Origin: Cupriavidus sp. IDO
GTDB taxonomy: Bacteria > Pseudomonadota > Gammaproteobacteria > Burkholderiales > Burkholderiaceae
Length of the DNA stretch: 64,000 nucleotides
Direction of reading: 5' to 3'
NCBI RefSeq assembly: GCF_000812465.1
Contig: NZ_JWMA01000199.1
Coordinates: forward strand, 1 to 64,000
This document shows positions 57,362 to 64,000 of the stretch, piece by piece; within the stretch, counting starts at the first letter, position 1, and each line of letters begins with the position of its first letter. The notes beneath the pieces are model-generated. The model saw nothing but the letters and a program-made list of their open reading frames with translations. It ran no database searches and was not told the origin of the DNA. The position numbers and the translations under genes are program-made.

Positions 57362-59476
57362 TCAGTGTTCGATCAGGTGCTCGATCCGAATCGGCAACTC
57401 CCGTATACGTTTTCCGGTTGCGTGAAAGACAGCGTTGGCCACGGCCGGGGCGACACCCACGAGGGCAATCTCACCCAGTCCCTTGACGCCCAGTTGATTG
57501 ACATGAGGGTCGACCTCGTCGACGAAATGCGGCTCGAGCGTTCCGATGTCCAGGTTTACCGGTAGAAGGTAGTCTGCCATGTGCGAATTCACCGGCCGGC
57601 CATCGCGCGGATCCAGCGCCGTGCGCTCCATCAGTGCCATCCCGATGCCGCCGACCATCCCGCCCGTGCATTGGCTGGCTGCGAGCCGCGGATTCACGAT
57701 GCGGCCCGCGCCATAGGCGCCCACCACCCGGCGGACACGGATCGTGCCGACATCCGGGTCGATCGCGACCTCCACGAACACCGCACCGAACGCATGCATG
57801 GAGAAGCGCTGGCGCGCTTCAGCATCCGGGCTCGCCGTAGCGCTTGCTTCAATGCTGCCGTCGATGCGGCCGGCGCGCGCCTCGAGTTGGTCTCGCGCTG
57901 CCAGGCAGGCCGAGCGCACCGCCGATCCGACCGACGCCAGCGTCATGGATCCGCCGTGGGGCGGGGTCGGCGGGAAATCCGACTGGCCAAGCCTGAAGCG
58001 CACGCCGGACATGGGAAGCCCTAGCGTCTCGGCCGCAATCTGCGTGATCGAGGTGTAGGTGCCGGGCCCCATGTCACTGGCTGCGGCCTCCACTTCGGCC
58101 GTGCCATCGGGAAGCAGGCGAACGCGCGCGCTGGCCTCACCGTGGAAAGCCGGGTAGGTGGCACATGCCATCCCCCACCCGATGCGCATGCGACCGTCGC
58201 GCATCGAGCCCGGCGCGTGCGTGCGGCGCGACCAGCCAAACGCGCTGGCGCCCCGCTCGTAGCAAGCCAGCATGGAGCGACTGGAGAAAGGCAGTTGCAG
58301 CCCCTCGTCCATGCGGGGTTCATTCCGGCGGCGAAGTTCCAGCGGATCCATCTCCAGCGCATAGGCCAGCTCGTCCATGGCGCATTCCAGCGCAAAGACG
58401 CCGGTGGCCTCGCCAGGGCCCCGCATATAAGTCGGCGTGCTGATGTCCAGCGGGGCCAGCCGATAGCTGGTGCGCACATTGGGACAGCCATAGAGAAACG
58501 GTGTCACCGAGGTGAGCGCCTCGACAAACTGCTCATACCGGCTGGTTTCGCCTGTGCCCTCGTGCAGGATGCCCGTCAGCTTGCCGTCCGGCGTTGCCGA
58601 CAGCGCCACGCGTTGCAGGGTCCGCGGCCGGTGCCCCGCGAGATGGAAAGTCTGCCGCCGCGACAGGACCAGCTTGACCGGCCTGCCCACCTCGCGGGCG
58701 GCGACTGCGGCGAGCGTGACGTGTGGCCACGTGCGCAGACTGGTGCCAAAGGCCCCGCCGATGAACGGGCAGATGACGTGGACATGCTCGGCGGGGATGC
58801 CGAGTATGGCCGCGATTTCGGCCTGCTCGTTGACAACGAACTGGCTCTTGCTCCAGAGCGTCAGCCGGTCGCCTGACCAGGCGGCAATCGTGGCGTTCGG
58901 CTCTATCGGAACGTGATTCTCCCGCGCGGCATCGTAGCCAGCGTCGATCCTGATGGCTGCTGCTGCCAGCGCCGCCTCGGGGTCGCCGCGCACGCGGTCT
59001 GCCGAACGGGGACCTGGCTCGCGTCCTGCCTCCGGCACCACGGCTTCGGCACGCTTGTCGAGCGGGTCGGAGACCGGCGCTTCCGCTGCATAGCGAATGC
59101 GCAGCAGGCCGGCCGCGTGCTCGGCCTGGTCCAAAGTCTCCGCGACGACCAGGGCAACCGGCTGGCCGTAGAACTGCACGCGGTCGTCTTGCAGGACATG
59201 GAGACGTTCGCCGTGCGCCGGATCGATGAAGCCCTTGTGGGGGGCATATGCCAGCTTCGGCGCGTTGACATGGGTAAGCACCGCCAGCACCCCGGGTAGT
59301 TGCCGAGCCGCTTCGTCATCGACTTCGAGCACGCGTCCCAATCCAATCGAAGCGCCCACGATCACCGCGTAGGCCTGGCCTGGCTGGTTGAAATCAGCGG
59401 CATACCGCGCATTGCCCGTGACCTTGGCACGGCCGTCGATGCGCGCATGCGGCTGGCCGATATGGTTTTCGCTCAT
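57362..59476 (-). CDS. paoC: Molybdenum-binding large subunit of a PaoABC-like aldehyde dehydrogenase
   Basis: 704 residues, xanthine-oxidase family. It shows the molybdopterin segments FIGGAFGTSLRTWPH, PTYMRGPGEATGVFALECAM and the C-terminal KGLGEIALVGVAPAV with the catalytic glutamate. The closest pattern is E. coli PaoC, which oxidises aromatic and other aldehydes to acids. ATG 59476 overlaps the stop of the FAD subunit as ATGA, so translation is coupled. No PaoD/XdhC-type cofactor-insertion chaperone follows; LysR does. Confidence 0.87.
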   Translation of the reverse strand: MSENHIGQPHARIDGRAKVTGNARYAADFNQPGQAYAVIVGASIGLGRVLEVDDEAARQLPGVLAVLTHVNAPKLAYAPHKGFIDPAHGERLHVLQDDRVQFYGQPVALVVAETLDQAEHAAGLLRIRYAAEAPVSDPLDKRAEAVVPEAGREPGPRSADRVRGDPEAALAAAAIRIDAGYDAARENHVPIEPNATIAAWSGDRLTLWSKSQFVVNEQAEIAAILGIPAEHVHVICPFIGGAFGTSLRTWPHVTLAAVAAREVGRPVKLVLSRRQTFHLAGHRPRTLQRVALSATPDGKLTGILHEGTGETSRYEQFVEALTSVTPFLYGCPNVRTSYRLAPLDISTPTYMRGPGEATGVFALECAMDELAYALEMDPLELRRRNEPRMDEGLQLPFSSRSMLACYERGASAFGWSRRTHAPGSMRDGRMRIGWGMACATYPAFHGEASARVRLLPDGTAEVEAAASDMGPGTYTSITQIAAETLGLPMSGVRFRLGQSDFPPTPPHGGSMTLASVGSAVRSACLAARDQLEARAGRIDGSIEASATASPDAEARQRFSMHAFGAVFVEVAIDPDVGTIRVRRVVGAYGAGRIVNPRLAASQCTGGMVGGIGMALMERTALDPRDGRPVNSHMADYLLPVNLDIGTLEPHFVDEVDPHVNQLGVKGLGEIALVGVAPAVANAVFHATGKRIRELPIRIEHLIEH

Positions 59477-60447
59477 TTGCCTTCTCCCACGAGTTCGAGT
59501 GCATGTATCACTGTGCGTTGCAGCAGCGCGACCTTGTACCTGTTGCCCGGCAGGGGAGAGGCGTCCGCAATGGTGGTGAGCGCAGCTGCCTCGAAGCTCT
59601 GGCGCGTGGCAGGACTGCCTTGCAGGAGAAGTTCGGCCGCCCGCATTCGCCACGGCCGGGTACCGACGCCGCCGCAGGCCAGGCGCGCGGCCTGGATCAC
59701 GCCATCTCGGACTTCAAAGGCCGCCGCGGCCGATACCAGCGCAAATTCATACGATGCCCGATCCCGGACCTTCAGGTAGCGGGCGGTCCGTGCAAAGGAG
59801 AGCGGCGGAACCCGTACTTCGACGATGAGTTCGCCGGCCTGCAAAGTGTGTTCGAGATGAGGCGTTGTCCCGGGGAGGCGGAAAAGGTCTTCCACGGGAA
59901 AGCTGCGAGCGCCATGCGGACCCCGCACATGGACCACCGCGTCCAGCGCGACAAGTGCAACCGCAAGATCGGACGGATGCGTGGCAGAGCAATGGTCGCT
60001 GACCCCAAGAATTGCATTGCCCGCGTGCAGTCCGTCGATGGCCGCGCAGCCGCTGCCGGGCGCCCGCTTGTTGCAATCAGCATCGAGCATGCGGAAGTAG
60101 GGACAGCGCACGCGTTGGAGGAGGTTGCCGATGCTGGCCATGTTTCGCAGTTGGGGAGAGGCGCCCTCGATCAGCGACTCGGCGATCACCGGGTGAAGCC
60201 GGCAAACGTCGGGATGCGCGGCAACATCGGACATGCGGGCCAGCGCGCCGATGACCAGCTCGTCGCCCTCCACCCGGATATGGCTCAGCGGCAGCGCGTT
60301 GATGTCCACCAGTCGCGTGGGCTGTTCCACGTGCTCGCGCATCAGGTCCACCAGTGTGGTGCCGCCGGCGATGAAGCGGGCCCCGGCCGCGGCCGCCCCC
60401 AGCGCTTCAGCTTCCGAGCCGGCCTTCTGCAGTGTGAACGGGATCAT
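59473..60447 (-). CDS. paoB: FAD-binding medium subunit with extra 4Fe-4S site (PaoB-like)
   Basis: 324 residues from ATG 60447, with GGGAGGA upstream. The FAD motif GARFIAGGTTLVDLM and RNMASIGNLLQRVRCPYFRM are clear. The cysteines of RCPYFR, DADCNKRAPGSGC and SDHCSATHPSDLAVAL match the additional 4Fe-4S cluster known from PaoB, not found in most xanthine dehydrogenase FAD subunits. It passes electrons from the 2Fe-2S subunit to its acceptor. Overlaps both neighbours by four bases. Confidence 0.9.
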   Translation of the reverse strand: MIPFTLQKAGSEAEALGAAAAGARFIAGGTTLVDLMREHVEQPTRLVDINALPLSHIRVEGDELVIGALARMSDVAAHPDVCRLHPVIAESLIEGASPQLRNMASIGNLLQRVRCPYFRMLDADCNKRAPGSGCAAIDGLHAGNAILGVSDHCSATHPSDLAVALVALDAVVHVRGPHGARSFPVEDLFRLPGTTPHLEHTLQAGELIVEVRVPPLSFARTARYLKVRDRASYEFALVSAAAAFEVRDGVIQAARLACGGVGTRPWRMRAAELLLQGSPATRQSFEAAALTTIADASPLPGNRYKVALLQRTVIHALELVGEGK

Positions 60448-61007
60448 GGCAGCTTCCTCCCGCCAACTTCGGCGACCGCGGCGACGATCCCCGGATAGGC
60501 CCCGCAACGGCAGATGTTGCCGCTCATCCAGAAGCGCACTTCGCCGGCCGAAGTCGCATGACCCTCATCGATGCAGGCTACCCCGGACATGATCTGGCCT
60601 GCCGTGCAGAATCCACATTGAAATCCGTCGTGCGCGATAAACGCGGCCTGCAGCGGATGCAAGTCGCCGTCGGCCGGCCCCTGGCCTTCAATCGTGCTCA
60701 CGTGCGTATCGTTGTACATGGCTGCCAGCGCCAGGCAGCTGTTGATCCGGCGCCCGTCCACCAGCACCGTGCAGGCCCCGCATGCGCCCTGGTTGCACCC
60801 CTTCTTTGTGCCCGTGAGGTCCAGGCGCTCGCGCAGTACGTCAAGCAGGGATTCGCGTGGATCGATATCCAGGCTATGCAGCGTGCCGTTGACCGTCAGG
60901 CGCAGCGGTATGTGAGTTGAGCCGGAAATGGTGCCGGCCTGCAAACCGGCAGGCGCGCCTTCGCCTGGCTGTGGTTGGCTACCTTCGGAACGAACAGAAT
61001 CAGACAT
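60444..61007 (-). CDS. paoA: 2Fe-2S small subunit (PaoA-like), without Tat signal
   Basis: 187 residues. Two 2Fe-2S clusters: GTKKGCNQGACGACTVLV plus a later NSC, and QCGFCTAGQIM plus GNICRCGAYPGIVAA. E. coli PaoA carries a twin-arginine signal that exports the whole enzyme; here the N-terminus is a 38-residue polar stretch without RR or a hydrophobic core, so a cytoplasmic enzyme is predicted. ATG 61007 is used, with AGAGGA nine bases upstream. First gene of the operon. Confidence 0.9.
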   Translation of the reverse strand: MSDSVRSEGSQPQPGEGAPAGLQAGTISGSTHIPLRLTVNGTLHSLDIDPRESLLDVLRERLDLTGTKKGCNQGACGACTVLVDGRRINSCLALAAMYNDTHVSTIEGQGPADGDLHPLQAAFIAHDGFQCGFCTAGQIMSGVACIDEGHATSAGEVRFWMSGNICRCGAYPGIVAAVAEVGGRKLP

Positions 61008-61552
61008 GGTCGACATTCCTCTTTGCATGGTCCAGTGGACCTGGGCTGTTGGGAACAGGGGCTTCGCTCGGGCCTGCACCAGGTGCGGGAGCGACAGGGT
61101 GGCGCATTCTGCAAGTCTCTGCAGCCTGGCCTGGCCCTGGCCCGCATCGGAACCGGAAGGTGTGTAGCGCCCGCGGACTGGTGGCACAGTCGTCGAAACG
61201 CTACAGGCACCGGCGGCCATCGCAATAGAACGCCGTTGCGCTGCAGTGGACGATTCTTGCGCTGACGCTTTGGATGATAGGTTTGAAAGAAGGGGTGGCC
61301 GGCAGGGAGCGCGTCAGGTCTTGCGGATTGTGGAGGCCTGTTTACTTCGATGGGGCAAATTCATAGGCTTTCATGCGCAGCGGGGACCTGGCCCCTTCCC
61401 CTGACACAACCGCCGTGGGCCCTTGCGGGGTATGTGCTGGCCTCCCGCCGCACCGCGCCTTCATTGCCTGCCTCGGTAAATTCATCCATTCCGACGACGC
61501 CTTGCGCCGCCTGGCATGTGAAGAATGTCCCACCACCCGAGGAGACAACTAC
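61008..61552. other. Divergent spacer between the paoABC-like operon and an SDR gene
   Basis: 545 bases with no convincing gene: the frames that cross it are low-complexity and lack ribosome-binding sites. It must hold both promoters, but no clear -35/-10 pair or large palindrome is seen. TGGCAC at 61182 only weakly recalls a sigma-54 -24 element. Confidence 0.45.
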
Positions 61553-62323
61553 ATGACAAAGCATCCATTCGACCTGAGCGGCAAAGTGGCGCTGGTGACC
61601 GGCGGCAACGGCGGCATCGGCCTGGGCATTGCCGAGGGGCTGGCCGCGGCCGGTGCCGATATCGCGGTCTGGGGCACCAACGCGCAAAAGAACGCCGCCG
61701 CCGCCGACCGGCTGGCCCAGTACGGCCGCAAGGTGCATACCGAGGTGTGCGACGTCGGCGACGAACAGGCGGTCGATGCTGCAATGCAGCGCATGGTGGC
61801 GGCGCTGGGGCGGATCGACGGCTGCTTTGCCAATGCCGGCGTGGGCGGCAACAAGAGCCCCTTCGATGCCATGACGGCCGAACTCTGGCGCCGCACCATG
61901 CGGGTCAACCTGGACGGCGCCTTCTTCACACTGCGTGCGGCGGTGCGGCAGATGCTGGCGCAGGGCGAGGGCGGGGTGTTGTGCGCCACCGCCTCGGTGG
62001 CGGCGATCGAGGGCGCGCCGCGCAGCGAGAACTACGCCGCCACCAAGGGCGGCGTCATTTCAATGATGCGCGGCCTGGCCGTCGAGTACGCCCGCCGCGG
62101 CATCCGCGCGCATTCCATCCTGCCGGGCTGGATCAAGACCGAGATGACCGGCGCCGCGCAGGCCAACGACGCCTTCCAGGAAATGGTGCACAAGCGCGTG
62201 CCGATGCGCCGCTGGGGCGAAGGCAGCGACTTCGGCGGCATTGCCGTGTACCTGATGAGTCCGGCGTCGGCCTACCACACCGGCGATACTTTCGTCATCG
62301 ACGGCGGCTATACGCTGTTCTGA
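61553..62323 (+). CDS. Short-chain dehydrogenase/reductase
   Basis: 256 residues from ATG 61553, with GAGGAG upstream. NAD(P) motif VTGGNGGIGLGIAEGL, structural ANAGVGGN, catalytic Ser in ATASVAAIEG and YAATKGG with Tyr and Lys, then the PGWIKTEMTG loop. Classical SDR, 3-oxoacyl-ACP reductase-like; could reduce or oxidise a secondary alcohol or ketone. The aspartate in CDVGDEQ is usual. No partner gene identifies the substrate. Confidence 0.92.
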   Translation: MTKHPFDLSGKVALVTGGNGGIGLGIAEGLAAAGADIAVWGTNAQKNAAAADRLAQYGRKVHTEVCDVGDEQAVDAAMQRMVAALGRIDGCFANAGVGGNKSPFDAMTAELWRRTMRVNLDGAFFTLRAAVRQMLAQGEGGVLCATASVAAIEGAPRSENYAATKGGVISMMRGLAVEYARRGIRAHSILPGWIKTEMTGAAQANDAFQEMVHKRVPMRRWGEGSDFGGIAVYLMSPASAYHTGDTFVIDGGYTLF

Positions 62324-62374
62324 GTGAAGCTGGCCAGGCACCGCGCGTCGAGATGCTCCTGCCCTCTCCCCCTG

Positions 62375-62400
62375 CCCCTCTCCCGCAAGCGGGAGAGGAG
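62375..62400. repeat. REP-like palindrome, copy 11
   Basis: CCCCTCTCCCGC / GCGGGAGAGGAG with an AA loop, plus orientation, one mismatch at the outer end. Between the convergent SDR and FAD-oxidoreductase stop codons. Confidence 0.8.
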
Positions 62401-62438
62401 AGACCACCACCGGCATATCCAGGGCTGCCGGCGGCGTG

Positions 62439-63878
62439 CTACAGCACGTCGTCCTTCAGGTGATACCAGTGGTAGAGGACCCGCTGGCCAAGCCGGCGGA
62501 ACGGCGCGAATGCCTGCGATTCCACCATCTCGCGCACATTGGGGAACGGCAATGCCGAGCGGAAGATCGGCAGGTCCGGTCCCGGGCTCTTGCCGGCAAC
62601 CATCGCGGCCATGCGGCGGCCGGCCTGGGCGGAGTACATGACGCCGTTGCCGCCATAGCCCAGTGCATAGAACACCGACTGCGCGGGATCAGGACGGAAG
62701 ATGCGGGGCATCATGTCATGGCTCACATCCACCCAGCCCCACCACGAGTAGTCGACCTGGATGCCCTGCAGCGCCGGGAATTTGCGGTGCATGTCGGCAA
62801 TCAGCTTCTGGCGGTACTGGTCCTGCGGGGCGTCGTTGCCGGTGATGGCGCTGCGGCTGCCGATCTGCAGGCGGCCATCGGGCATCAGGCGGTAGTAATG
62901 GCGCAGGATGCGGGTATCCGTGATGACCTGCGTCGTGCGGAAGTTGCACGCCTCACGCTCCTGCGCCGTGAGCGGGCGCGTGACGATGGAGTTGGAAAGG
63001 ATCGGGAAGAGCCGGTTCTTCAGTTGTGCGTGCAGCGACTGCGACGTATAGCCGCCGGTCGCTACCGCCACCGTGCGCGCGCGCACGATGCCGCCAGGCG
63101 TGCGCAGGTAATGCACGCCGTTGCGCGTCTCCCAGCCGGTCACCGGGCTGGACGGGTGGACTTTCGCGCCGAGCGCGCGGGCGCGGCGCAGGTAGCCGAA
63201 GGCAAGCTTGCCGGCGTGGATGCCGATGCCTTCCGGTTCGTGCATGGCGCCGGCGGCTTCCTTGTCGTCGACGTATTCGCGCTTGACGGTATCGGCGTCG
63301 AGGATGCGTGCGTCGTACTTGAAGACTTCGCGCAGGATCTTCGCTTCCTTCTCCAGCGCCGGCATGACCTTGGCGCGATGGGCGATGTACAGGTGCCCGC
63401 CGGGCTGCGGATCGCAGTCGATGTCCTTGATCAGGCTCTTGAAGGTCTCCATGCCGGCGCAGACTTCTTCATGCAGGCGCAGCGCCGTGTTCAGGCCATA
63501 GCGCTGGATCCATTGCGAGCGCTTCAGCCGCCCCGACGCGCACTGCGCCTGGCCGCCGTTGCGCGTGCTGCAGCCCCAGCTGACGCGGTTGGCTTCGAGC
63601 ACGGTGGCCTTGATGCCGTGTTCCTGCGCCAGGAAGATCGCGCAGGTCAGGCCGGTGAAGCCGGAACCGATGATGGCCACGTCGACATCGATGTCGTGCG
63701 TGATCGGGCCGTCGTCTGCCGGCGGTTCGCCGGCGGTGCCGATCCAGTACGTCGGCGCGTACTCGCGGCCGTGGCCGGGGGTAGGGGTATGCAGCGGATC
63801 GTAGGCGGGATCGTACGGGCGCGACGGCGCCGTCGAATGTTCACCGGTGAGGATGCTGCGTGTGGCAACGGCTTGCAT
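62439..63878 (-). CDS. FAD-dependent oxidoreductase, gamma-glutamylputrescine oxidase-like (PuuB/DAO family)
   Basis: 479 residues. The FAD site VDVAIIGSGFTGLTCAIFLA begins at about residue 65, after an N-terminal extension containing YAPTYWIGTAG, typical of the PuuB branch. SWGCSTRNGGQAQCASG and the C-terminal ALGYGGNGVMYSAQAGRRMA complete the DAO fold. Such enzymes oxidise amines or N-methyl/gamma-glutamyl amines. GGGAGA precedes ATG 63878. The NTF2-fold gene just upstream is in the same direction (16-base gap) and is probably co-transcribed. Confidence 0.88.
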   Translation of the reverse strand: MQAVATRSILTGEHSTAPSRPYDPAYDPLHTPTPGHGREYAPTYWIGTAGEPPADDGPITHDIDVDVAIIGSGFTGLTCAIFLAQEHGIKATVLEANRVSWGCSTRNGGQAQCASGRLKRSQWIQRYGLNTALRLHEEVCAGMETFKSLIKDIDCDPQPGGHLYIAHRAKVMPALEKEAKILREVFKYDARILDADTVKREYVDDKEAAGAMHEPEGIGIHAGKLAFGYLRRARALGAKVHPSSPVTGWETRNGVHYLRTPGGIVRARTVAVATGGYTSQSLHAQLKNRLFPILSNSIVTRPLTAQEREACNFRTTQVITDTRILRHYYRLMPDGRLQIGSRSAITGNDAPQDQYRQKLIADMHRKFPALQGIQVDYSWWGWVDVSHDMMPRIFRPDPAQSVFYALGYGGNGVMYSAQAGRRMAAMVAGKSPGPDLPIFRSALPFPNVREMVESQAFAPFRRLGQRVLYHWYHLKDDVL

Positions 63879-63894
63879 GGCGCGTCTCCCGGGT

Positions 63895-64000
63895 TCAGGC
63901 AGCAGCCTTTACAGCGACGGGAGGCCGGTCCTTGCGGTAGGCGTTCTTCACCGCGATCTTGCCGTCGCGGAAGGTGAACACGTCTACCATGCGCGCCTCG
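63895..64000 (-). CDS. C-terminal end of an NTF2/SnoaL-fold protein (partial)
   Basis: The minus strand reads 34 codons in frame to a TGA at 63895-63897: ...RMVDVFTFRDGKIAVKNAYR, then KDRPPVAVKAAA. VFTFRDGKI is the closing strand pair of NTF2-like small proteins. The gene enters from the right edge and is cut by it. It lies 16 bases upstream of the FAD oxidoreductase in the same direction, so it belongs to the same operon. Confidence 0.7.
   Translation of the reverse strand, partial: EARMVDVFTFRDGKIAVKNAYRKDRPPVAVKAAA

Noticed and set aside
1..64000. CRISPR arrays, tRNA or rRNA genes, insertion sequences, prophage
   Set aside because: Looked for regularly spaced repeats, tRNA-like cloverleaf ends, transposase or integrase motifs and phage proteins; none seen. 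The only multi-copy repeat is the REP-like palindrome.

Overview
The window looks like a chromosomal segment of a high-GC betaproteobacterium of the Burkholderiaceae, most likely Cupriavidus or a close relative. This is inferred from the monomeric NADP isocitrate dehydrogenase, a phasin, a second infA copy, abundant Bug-type and MFS uptake genes, and complete box (benzoyl-CoA) and paa (phenylacetyl-CoA) operons lying side by side. No database search was possible. The first 28 bases are an unbroken run of G and are probably a sequencing or assembly artefact.

Left part (1-25 kb): a DeoR regulator and NADP glutamate dehydrogenase gdhA. A six-gene minus-strand catabolic operon (class V aminotransferase, two MFS transporters, amidase, racemase-fold protein, hydratase-fold protein) follows, with a divergent GntR regulator. 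Its spacer and start codon carry three copies of a TTGAAYRCAAA operator. Next comes a tandem glycine riboswitch in front of a DadA-like amino-acid dehydrogenase. A CoA-dependent module (acyl-CoA ligase, acyl-CoA dehydrogenase, Bug binding protein, CoA-transferase) is divergent from a LysR regulator. Smaller genes follow: an EamA permease, a GlxA/AraC regulator, a DUF1272 protein, a phasin, an MCP with a sigma-28-type promoter, and a secreted esterase-like phytase-family protein.

Middle part (25.8-33.5 kb): icd, cspA with a strong promoter, long leader and terminator, a run of small orphan proteins including a tandem duplicate pair, a second infA, a PEBP-family protein and an isochorismatase-fold hydrolase.

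Aromatic island (33.5-52.7 kb): the minus-strand operon (PnbB-like DUF4863 protein, boxD, bclA, benK-like permease) diverges from boxR. boxC, boxB and boxA run on the plus strand. The repeated motif TGCATTATYGTGCA sits at both box promoters and is the probable BoxR operator. Benzoate is imported, activated to benzoyl-CoA, epoxidised (BoxAB), hydrolytically cleaved (BoxC) and oxidised (BoxD). Next to it paaX diverges from paaABCDE, paaN and paaK, which activate phenylacetate and epoxidise phenylacetyl-CoA. The later paa steps (paaG, paaF, paaH, paaJ, paaZ) are not in the window.

Right part (52.8-64 kb): an EF-G-like GTPase with altered G motifs, an SDR gene broken by a one-base frameshift, a LysR regulator, a PaoABC-like molybdenum aldehyde dehydrogenase lacking a Tat signal, another SDR, a PuuB-like FAD oxidoreductase and the 3' end of an NTF2-fold gene. 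Eleven copies of a REP-like palindrome (CCCTCTCCCGC-nn-GCGGGAGAGGG) lie between genes across the window, three times as inverted pairs.
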